From Prevotellaceae bacterium (GTDB lineage Bacteria > Bacteroidota > Bacteroidia > Bacteroidales > Bacteroidaceae), in NCBI GenBank assembly GCA_030536165.1, contig JAUNQM010000121.1, positions 1 to 7,482 of the forward strand: a DNA stretch of 7,482 nucleotides, in the 5' to 3' direction. A program made the position numbers and the translations under genes. The notes beneath the pieces are model-generated. The model did not search any database. It saw only the letters and a program-made list of their open reading frames with translations, and was not told where the DNA came from. This document shows positions 1 through 5,116 of the stretch, in pieces (position 1 is the first letter of the stretch; every line of letters begins with the position of its first letter).

Positions 1-686
1 TGGAAGAGGATTCGTCCTTCAAACAGCATGTAGGCGCGGTCGGTGATGCAGAGCGTGTCTTGCACGTTGTGGTCGGTGATGAGGATGCCGATGTTGCGGA
101 ACTTCAGCCTCCACACTATCGTCTGTATGTCTTCCACAGCGATTGGGTCAACGCCGGCAAAAGGCTCGTCGAGCATGATAAACTTAGGGTCTATGGCAAG
201 GCAGCGTGCTATTTCGGTGCGGCGTCGCTCGCCTCCAGACAGCTGGTCACCCTTGTTCTTACGCACCTTTTCGAGGCGGAATTCGGCAATAAGACTCTCC
301 AGTTTGTCTTTGCGTTCCTCCTGCGTCATCTTCTTCATCTCGAGCACGGAGATGATATTGTCTTCAACGCTCATTTTGCGAAAAACGCTCGGTTCTTGCG
401 GCAGATATCCTATGCCTCGACGTGCTCTTTTATACACCGGCTCGGTGGTAATCTCGATGTCGTTGATATACACATGGCCTTCGTTTGGCACTACGAGACC
501 TGTCGTCATATAGAACGAGGTGGTCTTTCCTGCACCATTAGGACCCAGCAGACCGACTATCTCGCCTTGCTTCACGTCGAAACATACCTCGTTGGCTACG
601 ATACGCTTCCCGTATTTTTTCACGAGTCCCTCGCATCGAAGCACGTCAATATTTGTCTGTATATTCAGCTCTTTATCTTCCATCAT
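1..686 (-). CDS. lptB: LptB, ATPase of the lipopolysaccharide export ABC transporter (3' end cut by window edge)
   Basis: LptB is the cytoplasmic ATPase that, with LptF and LptG, extracts LPS from the inner membrane and drives it through the Lpt bridge to the outer membrane. I translated the minus strand from the ATG at 686 and read 228 complete codons before the window ends, so the C-terminal tail is missing. Visible ABC motifs are Walker A GPNGAGKT (residues 48-55), Q-loop GYLPQEPSVF (Q97), signature LSGGERRR (149-156), Walker B FIMLDEPFAGVDP (169-181) and the H-loop TDHNV (H206). The stretches RARRGIGYLPQE and LDEPFAGVDPI are characteristic of LptB rather than other ABC ATPases. Two ATGs are adjacent (686 and 683) and either could be used; the N-terminus is about 15 residues longer than E. 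coli LptB. A consensus promoter lies just upstream. No partner lpt genes are in view. Confidence 0.95.
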   Translation of the reverse strand, partial: MMEDKELNIQTNIDVLRCEGLVKKYGKRIVANEVCFDVKQGEIVGLLGPNGAGKTTSFYMTTGLVVPNEGHVYINDIEITTEPVYKRARRGIGYLPQEPSVFRKMSVEDNIISVLEMKKMTQEERKDKLESLIAEFRLEKVRKNKGDQLSGGERRRTEIARCLAIDPKFIMLDEPFAGVDPIAVEDIQTIVWRLKFRNIGILITDHNVQDTLCITDRAYMLFEGRILF

Positions 687-701
687 AGCGCATTTAGACT
701 A

Positions 702-732
702 CAAATTTACAAATTTTCTCGCACCCCACAAA
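702..732 (-). promoter_or_regulatory. Bacteroidetes-type promoter of lptB
   Basis: On the minus strand TTTG (732-729) is followed after exactly 19 nt by TAAATTTG (709-702). This matches the Bacteroidetes -33/-7 consensus TTTG-N19-TAnnTTTG. The -7 box ends only 15 nt before the first ATG of lptB, which implies a leader of roughly ten nucleotides. The -7 region overlaps a tandem 8-mer (ACAAATTT twice, 701-716). Confidence 0.65.
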
Positions 733-902
733 ATAATTTAAGAATAATTTGATAAAAGTAGCAGATTTATAGACAAAAATCCTTCGTAGTTCGTGTTGAT
801 AGTATGCGCATCGCCTTTCGCAGTGCAAATATGAGCATAAAAATAAAAAAAGTCCTACATTTCGATGATTTTTTTCATACTTGTCGCATATTTTAGCCCT
901 CC

Positions 903-985
903 ACACCTTAGGTGTTTGCCGCGAAACACCTAAGGTGTGACATAGTGTGACACCTTAGGTATGACCGAAGTAACACCTAAGGTGT
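903..985. repeat. Array of four 13-bp palindromes ACACCT(T/A)AGGTGT
   Basis: Four copies start at 903, 926, 950 and 973, a spacing of 23, 24 and 23 bp with 10-11 nt between units. Each unit is a palindrome with 6-bp arms and a single central base that alternates T, A, T, A, so adjacent units are in opposite orientation. The third copy is degenerate in its last two bases (GGTAT). The whole array is symmetrical about position 944, and copies 1/4 and 2/3 could pair in a cruciform or RNA hairpin. The regular spacing suggests protein binding sites or a DNA structure, but no known site is recognised. Confidence 0.85.
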
Positions 986-1110
986 GAAGACCTGAAATAT
1001 GCGTTGAAAGCAGCTGTGATTAGGTTTTATAGAAACTAATAAAAAATATTGGGACTATAAAAATTTTTTTTGAAAAAAGCAGGACTTTTTTTCTGTTTTT
1101 GCTCATATTT

Positions 1111-1136
1111 GCGCGCGCAGGCGCCCATGCCCGCGC
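1111..1136. repeat. GC-rich inverted block within the repeat element
   Basis: A very GC-rich segment in an AT-rich surrounding, starting with eight alternating G/C bases (1111-1118) and ending CCGCGC. The outer GCGC-type arms can pair across the ATG-containing middle. It occupies the same place in this repeat copy as the alternating purine-pyrimidine tract at 7302-7331 does in the right-hand copy. That position is conserved although the sequence is not. Confidence 0.5.
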
Positions 1137-1160
1137 TTTTAATAAGGTGTCGAGGCATAT

Positions 1161-1188
1161 ACCATTTACCATTTACAATGTACAATTT
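1161..1188. repeat. Four 7-nt phased units downstream of polA
   Basis: ACCATTT, ACCATTT, ACAATGT and ACAATTT follow each other without gaps at 1161, 1168, 1175 and 1182. They lie between the end of polA and the large repeat element. Their 7-nt period matches the heptad repeats at 3926-3995 and 4994-5115, suggesting the same kind of intergenic sequence. Confidence 0.6.
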
Positions 1189-1254
1189 GGGCTTTTGTTG
1201 AGAAGAAATGCCGTCTGAAACATTCACAATTAGCCGCCGACAAGCCGAAAAGCG

Positions 1255-3744
1255 TCAATGTGCTTCGAGCCAGTTCTTGCCCCAACCTGCGTCGGCAATG
1301 AGTGGCACAGACATCTCGCAAGCCGATTCCATCTCGTGACGTACAATCGTTTCTACCTTTTCGCGCTCCTCTGGATACACGTTGAAGTTGAGTTCGTCAT
1401 GCACCTGAAGAATCATCTTTGAGCGCAGTCCTTCCTCAGCAAACCGCTTGTGAATGCGTATCATAGCTATCTTGATGATGTCGGCTGCCGTTCCCTGGAT
1501 AGGTGCATTTATGGCGTTTCGCTCGGCGTAACCGCGCACGACCGAGTTCTGACTGTTAATATCAGGCAGATAACAGCGGCGGCCAAACATGGTCACAGCA
1601 TATCCGTGGTCGCGTGCCATCTGTTTCGAAGTCTCCATGTAAGCCTTTACTTTCGGGTATGTTGCGAAGTATTCGTCGATGAGTTCCTTTGCCTCGCCGC
1701 GGCTAACTTGCATGCGCTCAGCAAGTCCGAAGGTCGTGATGCCGTAGATGATACCGAAGTTTGCCGTCTTTGCCTTGCGGCGTTCGTCGGCGGTGACGTC
1801 TGCCATCGGCTTCTTAAACACTTTCGCAGCGGTCGCAGCATGGATGTCGTGACCTTCGCGGAAGGCTTCGATAAGGTTCTCATCGCCACTCAGATGTGCC
1901 ATGATGCGGAGTTCTATCTGCGAATAATCGGCTGAGAAGAACAGGCAACCGTCGTCAGGGATGAACGCCTTGCGCACCTCCTTGCCGTTGTCGTCGCGTA
2001 TCGGGATGTTTTGGAGGTTAGGATTGCTCGAACTGAGGCGTCCGGTCGCTGTTACGGCTTGGTTGAAACTGGTGTGGATATGCCCTGTGGCAGGGTTGAT
2101 AAGCTTTGGCAGTGAGTCGATGTAAGTAGATAGGAGCTTCTTGTATCCGCGATAATCGAGTATCTTTTCCACGACGGGATGCTTGCCTTTTAGGTTCTGG
2201 AGCTCTTCCTCGGAGGTTACATACTGCCCTGTCTTAGTCTTTTTTGCCTTTTCAACAATCTTCAGTTTGTCGAACAATAGTTCACCTATTTGCTTTGGCG
2301 ACGAGATGTTTAGCTCTCCTCCAGCCACCGCACGAATCTCGTTTTCTATTTCGTTCATCTTTGCATTGAAGAACTTTGCTGACGCTGCAAGTGACTCTGT
2401 GTCAATCTTTACGCCAGCCATCTCCATGTCAGCAAGCACAGGCATTAGTGGCATCTCGATGTCGTGGAAGAGATTATAGACTCCGTCTTGCTTCATCTTT
2501 GCTTCGAGTGCCGTGCGTGTTTCGTCGGTGTTCGGCACTGGAGGGTAGTGTACGGATGAATTGATGACGTAGTTTGCCAGCATGATGTCGAACATGCCGC
2601 ACTTCATTTCCTTGCCTTTTTTCTTCTGTTCGATGATGGTTTTCTTCAAGTCATAGCCTATAAGAGTGAAGTTTTCGTCTTGCAGTTGCTCGTCGGTTTT
2701 GTTGTCTAAGTTTGAAGCAGGCGATGGCACTTCAACCGCTTGCGCAAAGAGTGGCAAATCGCCAAAGTCGTCTTGCTTCTCTTGAGGCTTTGCATCGGTC
2801 TGCTCGTCTGATTCTAACATGCTAAAAAGGTCGATTTCACCAGCAGATTTGGTTGGTGGCGCTGCCTTCGGTTTTCCCTTGATGAGCTTCTGCTTTAGGC
2901 TGAAAAATTCGAGTTCATCAAACAATTTTGCAAGTGCTTCGTCGTTTGCCGGCTTGCGTTTCAGCTCGTCAAGGTTGAGATCGACGGGCACGTCTTTTAC
3001 GATTGTCACAAGCTTCTTTGAAAGATGTATGTTGTCGATGTTGCTTTCAATCTTCATCTTTAGCGCACCTTTCAGTTTATCGGTGTTCTGAAGCAGGTTC
3101 TCGATGCTTCCGAACTGCGCTATCAACTGCGTGGCAGTCTTTGGCCCGACGCCAGGACAGCCAGGGACATTGTCGGATGCATCGCCCATAAGACCTAAGA
3201 GGTCTATTACTTGGAGCGTGTTGTTGATGCCATGCTTCTCGCAGACTTCCTTTGGCCCGAGTATGTCGAAGCCGTTGCCGAAGTGTTGAGGCTTGAGCAT
3301 CTTCACGTTGTCTTTCACCAACTGACCGTAGTCTTTGTCGAGAGTCATCATGAAGGTCTCAATGTCTGGCACTCGTGATGCCTTCTCGGCAAGCGTGCCA
3401 ATCACGTCATCGGCCTCATAGCCGCTGATAAGGAAGATAGGTATGTTGTATGCCTTCAACACATCTTTTATTATAGGCACGGCAAACTTTATGTCCTCTG
3501 GAGTCTTCTCACGTTGCGCTTTATAGTTCGGGTCGAGTTCCATGCGGAAAGTTCCGTCGGTAGGGTCGAAAGCGACACCGATGTAGTCAGGGTTCATCTT
3601 GTGGAGAACGTCGTTGAGTGTGTTGACGAATCCAAACACAGCCGACGTGTTCTCGCCCTTGCTGTTGCGACGTGGGTTATTCAGTAAGCCATAGTACGCA
3701 CGGTATATCATGGCGTATGCGTCGATGAGGATAAGTTTTTTCAT
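1255..3744 (-). CDS. polA: DNA polymerase I with a reduced 3'-5' exonuclease domain
   Basis: This enzyme fills gaps and removes primers in Okazaki fragment processing and excision repair. The 829-residue protein has an N-terminal 5' nuclease (1-290) with the expected acidic metal ligands (D8, D60, E110/D112/D113 in GYEADD, D136/D138 in TLDKDYG, D188/D191 in GDASDN) and a helix-hairpin-helix near 195-210. The C-terminal polymerase (from about 430) has TGRLSSSNPNLQNIP (567-581), motif A DYSQIELR (606-613), motif B RRKAKTANFGIIYG (655-668) and motif C VHDE (781-784). Between them lies an acidic low-complexity linker (about 295-355), then only a remnant of the proofreading domain (IGYDLKK at 362-368, GMFDIMLANY at 383-392). 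No DxE exo I motif is visible. Bacteroidales PolA is usually above 900 residues, so over 100 seem to be missing. The reading frame is intact. It diverges from the polyprenyl synthase gene; the ATG at 3744 is preceded by an AT-rich leader. Confidence 0.96.
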   Translation of the reverse strand: MKKLILIDAYAMIYRAYYGLLNNPRRNSKGENTSAVFGFVNTLNDVLHKMNPDYIGVAFDPTDGTFRMELDPNYKAQREKTPEDIKFAVPIIKDVLKAYNIPIFLISGYEADDVIGTLAEKASRVPDIETFMMTLDKDYGQLVKDNVKMLKPQHFGNGFDILGPKEVCEKHGINNTLQVIDLLGLMGDASDNVPGCPGVGPKTATQLIAQFGSIENLLQNTDKLKGALKMKIESNIDNIHLSKKLVTIVKDVPVDLNLDELKRKPANDEALAKLFDELEFFSLKQKLIKGKPKAAPPTKSAGEIDLFSMLESDEQTDAKPQEKQDDFGDLPLFAQAVEVPSPASNLDNKTDEQLQDENFTLIGYDLKKTIIEQKKKGKEMKCGMFDIMLANYVINSSVHYPPVPNTDETRTALEAKMKQDGVYNLFHDIEMPLMPVLADMEMAGVKIDTESLAASAKFFNAKMNEIENEIRAVAGGELNISSPKQIGELLFDKLKIVEKAKKTKTGQYVTSEEELQNLKGKHPVVEKILDYRGYKKLLSTYIDSLPKLINPATGHIHTSFNQAVTATGRLSSSNPNLQNIPIRDDNGKEVRKAFIPDDGCLFFSADYSQIELRIMAHLSGDENLIEAFREGHDIHAATAAKVFKKPMADVTADERRKAKTANFGIIYGITTFGLAERMQVSRGEAKELIDEYFATYPKVKAYMETSKQMARDHGYAVTMFGRRCYLPDINSQNSVVRGYAERNAINAPIQGTAADIIKIAMIRIHKRFAEEGLRSKMILQVHDELNFNVYPEEREKVETIVRHEMESACEMSVPLIADAGWGKNWLEAH

Positions 3745-3772
3745 AAAATTGTTTATTTTCGTAACGATGGAG

Positions 3773-3793
3773 ATCCTGAATCAAGTTCAGGAT
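3773..3793. repeat. REP-like palindrome in the polA leader
   Basis: ATCCTGAA (3773-3780) and TTCAGGAT (3786-3793) form a perfect 8-bp stem around a 5-nt loop. From memory, very similar CCTGAAcTTGaTTCAGG hairpins are scattered between genes in many Bacteroidetes genomes; I could not check copy number here. If polA is transcribed from the box at 3825-3818, this hairpin lies in its 5' leader about 30 nt before the start codon and could affect translation. Confidence 0.6.
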
Positions 3794-3817
3794 GACGAGG
3801 GTTGTAATTTGTAATTG

Positions 3818-3825
3818 CAAAAGTA
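3818..3825 (-). promoter_or_regulatory. Candidate -7 box of polA
   Basis: The minus strand reads TACTTTTG, an exact match to the Bacteroidetes TAnnTTTG box. The only TTTG upstream is 14 nt away rather than 19, so the -33 element is not convincing. The predicted transcript would have a leader of about 70 nt carrying two ATTACAA heptads (3802-3815) and the hairpin at 3773-3793. Confidence 0.45.
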
Positions 3826-3833
3826 CGAAAAAA

Positions 3834-3851
3834 AATAAACAAATGTTTATT
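3834..3851. promoter_or_regulatory. AT-rich 18-bp palindrome between the divergent promoters
   Basis: AATAAACA (3834-3841) and TGTTTATT (3844-3851) are perfect inverted 8-mers around AA. The palindrome sits immediately upstream of the polA -7 box, where a regulator could block or recruit polymerase. Short AT-rich palindromes also arise by chance in such regions, so an operator role is only a possibility. Confidence 0.3.
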
Positions 3852-3899
3852 CTTTGATAAAAAAACGAAAAGCATGCCCCGAATAACGTAAACTTTTAG

Positions 3900-3907
3900 T
3901 ATCTTTG
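3900..3907 (+). promoter_or_regulatory. Candidate -7 box of the polyprenyl synthase gene
   Basis: TATCTTTG matches TAnnTTTG exactly and is followed by CAG, a common context in this phylum. No TTTG is found 18-20 nt upstream. Transcription would begin near 3913 and give a leader of about 80 nt made largely of heptad repeats. Confidence 0.5.
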
Positions 3908-3925
3908 CAGCCGATTTCTAAAAAT

Positions 3926-3995
3926 GGTTATAGTTTTTTTGGTTTTGGCTATAGTTTTTTTACCTATAATCCACAACCGATAACAAATAACCATA
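3926..3995 (+). repeat. Ten heptads in one phase leading to a start codon
   Basis: Counting in sevens from 3926 gives GGTTATA, GTTTTTT, TGGTTTT, GGCTATA, GTTTTTT, TACCTAT, AATCCAC, AACCGAT, AACAAAT, AACCATA, and then the ATG at 3996. The first half includes a 15-nt direct repeat (3926-3940 and 3947-3961, one mismatch, 21 nt apart). The last five are AACC-like. GGTTATAG (3926-3933) can pair with CTATAATCC (3964-3972), so the leader RNA may fold just before the start codon. Confidence 0.6.
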
Positions 3996-4991
3996 ATGAA
4001 GAAAGTTTACATCAGAATGAGCGATACATCTATAATAAGACAACCTATCGAGAAGGAACTTGACGAATTCATTGCCATGTTCCGTGAATCTTTGTCACAT
4101 TCCGAGGGAATGTTAAATCAGGCATTGACGCACATCCTCAACCGTGCAGGAAAGATGATGCGGCCGATGCTTGTATTGCTCATTGCAAAGAATTATAGCG
4201 AGGTTTCCGACGTTACACTCAATGGAGCACTCGGACTCGAACTGCTGCACACGGCAAGTCTTGTGCACGACGATGTGGTCGATGAAAGTCTTGAACGTCG
4301 CGGACAGCCGTCAATCAATGCTACATATAATAATAAGGTGTCGATTCTTGTGGGCGACTACATACTTTCCACAGCGTTGATCCGTATGGCAAAGACGCAC
4401 AATAATGAGATTGTCAGCTATCTTGCCCAGCTCGGACGTGTATTGTCGCAGGGCGAGATAGACCAGCTTTCGAACATCACAAACCAAGAAATCAGTGAAG
4501 ATGCTTATTTCAATGTGATTCGCCAAAAGACTGCTGCGCTGTTTGCTGCTTGTGCAAAGATTGGTGCTCTCTCGGCAAACGCCACGAAAGAAGACATTGA
4601 CGACGCAGAGAATTTTGGAGAGACGCTTGGACTTATCTTCCAGATAAAAGATGATATCTTCGATTACTACGAGTCGGGAAAGATAGGCAAGCCTACAGGC
4701 AACGACATGATTGAAGGCAAGCTTACTCTCCCTGCAATTCATGCGTTGCTTTCAGTCGGCGACGAAGACATGATGGCACTGGCAAGAAAGGTCAAGGCTC
4801 GCACGATATCTCCCGATGAAATCGCACGTTTGGTTGATTTCACAAAGCAGAATAATGGTATTGCTTATGCTGAGGAAAAGATGGAGGAACTGAAAGCCAA
4901 AGCACAGCTATACGTGAAAAAATGCCGAGATGAACAAGTCAAGTCGGCACTTAATGAGTATCTCAATTACGTTATTGAGCGGAAGTATTAG
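3996..4991 (+). CDS. Long-chain all-trans polyprenyl diphosphate synthase
   Basis: A cytoplasmic enzyme of the polyprenyl synthetase family that adds isopentenyl diphosphate units to an allylic diphosphate. In this group the product most likely forms the isoprenoid tail of menaquinone. The 331 residues include the first Asp-rich motif HDDVVD (91-96), the second FQIKDDIFDY (215-224), and GKPTGNDMIEGKLTLP (231-246), a conserved metal and substrate site. The residue five before the first motif is small (A87), as in octaprenyl/heptaprenyl-type enzymes rather than short-chain farnesyl synthases. GKMMRPML (52-59) is the conserved basic motif for isopentenyl diphosphate. A second in-frame ATG at 4017 (M8) matches the usual family N-terminus better; both starts are possible. 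It is similar to IspB, but the exact chain length cannot be read from sequence. It diverges from polA and converges on deoC. Confidence 0.92.
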   Translation: MKKVYIRMSDTSIIRQPIEKELDEFIAMFRESLSHSEGMLNQALTHILNRAGKMMRPMLVLLIAKNYSEVSDVTLNGALGLELLHTASLVHDDVVDESLERRGQPSINATYNNKVSILVGDYILSTALIRMAKTHNNEIVSYLAQLGRVLSQGEIDQLSNITNQEISEDAYFNVIRQKTAALFAACAKIGALSANATKEDIDDAENFGETLGLIFQIKDDIFDYYESGKIGKPTGNDMIEGKLTLPAIHALLSVGDEDMMALARKVKARTISPDEIARLVDFTKQNNGIAYAEEKMEELKAKAQLYVKKCRDEQVKSALNEYLNYVIERKY

Positions 4992-4993
4992 AC

Positions 4994-5115
4994 GGTTATT
5001 GGTTGTTGGTTTTAGGTTTATGGTTTTCTAGTTAATCTAGCTATTCTAGGAAACTTAGTATTTCTAGAGTTGCTAGCCCCACAACCTACAACCTATAACC
5101 TACAACCCACAATCC
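4994..5115. repeat. Phased-repeat hairpin at the convergent gene junction (possible bidirectional terminator)
   Basis: This repeat fills almost all of the 125 bp between two convergent stop codons. The left arm is five units GGTTnnn at 4994, 5001, 5008, 5015 and 5022. The right arm is AACCnnn at 5083, 5090, 5097 and 5104, with a degenerate fifth unit at 5111. The two arms are inverted copies, so transcripts from either side could form a long imperfect stem. Between the arms lie six units in 9-nt phase (5027-5080). Its location between convergent genes suggests transcription termination in both directions. I see no classical GC stem with a U-run, so that role is inferred. Confidence 0.75.
5027..5080. 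repeat. Six 9-nt units of the form nCTAGnnnn
   Basis: Units begin at 5027, 5036, 5045, 5054, 5063 and 5072: TCTAGTTAA, TCTAGCTAT, TCTAGGAAA, CTTAGTATT, TCTAGAGTT, GCTAGCCCC. The core CTAG is kept in five of six (CTTAG in the fourth), while the four following bases vary freely. The phase is exact over 54 bp. This pattern of a fixed core with variable filler differs from slipped-strand microsatellite growth, which would keep the filler too. Confidence 0.8.
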
Positions 5116-5116
5116 T

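Larger units (their letters stand above)
825..1150. repeat. Large imperfect inverted-repeat element filling the lptB-polA gap
   Basis: This stretch has no credible gene and is built as an imperfect palindrome. The outer arms are 825-858 and 1079-1112, inverted copies that agree at 30 of 34 positions and share GCAAATATGAGCA, an A-run and GTCCT(A/G)C. The inner arms start with GCATATTT at 886 and end with AAATATGC at 1002, enclosing an array of short palindromes. The right-hand half, read on the minus strand, continues outward through a GC-rich block (1111-1136) to ACACCTTATTAAA (1150-1138). The same series of blocks recurs on the plus strand at 7287-7482, so this is a dispersed repeat. Its function is unknown. 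Candidates are a REP/BIME-like element, a non-autonomous transposable element, or a structured transcription terminator between polA and lptB. Confidence 0.75.

Noticed and set aside
60..752. Long plus-strand open frame across the left end (and the overlapping one at 43-513)
   Set aside because: They are antisense to lptB, whose minus-strand translation has every ABC ATPase motif; the plus-strand products have no recognisable domain.
694..906. 70-codon minus-strand frame upstream of lptB
   Set aside because: It is a translation of the repeat arm and the promoter region; it has low-complexity, Lys/Phe/Cys-rich content and covers the lptB promoter.
903..985. CRISPR array
   Set aside because: Units are only 13 bp and self-palindromic with 10-11 nt gaps, far below CRISPR repeat and spacer size, and no cas gene is present.
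903..1150. MITE bounded by ACACCTTA / TAAGGTGT ends
   Set aside because: ACACCTTA at 903-910 and TAAGGTGT at 1143-1150 could be terminal inverted repeats, but the motif also recurs inside the array and no target duplication is seen, so the boundaries are arbitrary without more copies.
1036..1227. 63-codon minus-strand frame after polA
   Set aside because: Its C-terminal half is the GTCCTGC repeat arm and its middle is the heptad repeat; no protein-like constraint is visible. Such frames may be annotated as hypothetical proteins by automatic pipelines.
1229..1254. Intrinsic terminator directly after polA
   Set aside because: The GC-rich GCCG-containing run does not contain its own reverse complement, so no stem forms, and no U-run follows on the minus strand.
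1450..1935. 161-codon plus-strand frame inside polA
   Set aside because: Antisense shadow of the conserved polymerase domain, including motifs A and B.
4311..4742. 143-codon minus-strand frame inside the polyprenyl synthase gene
   Set aside because: Antisense shadow of the region carrying the second Asp-rich motif; no supporting promoter or domain.
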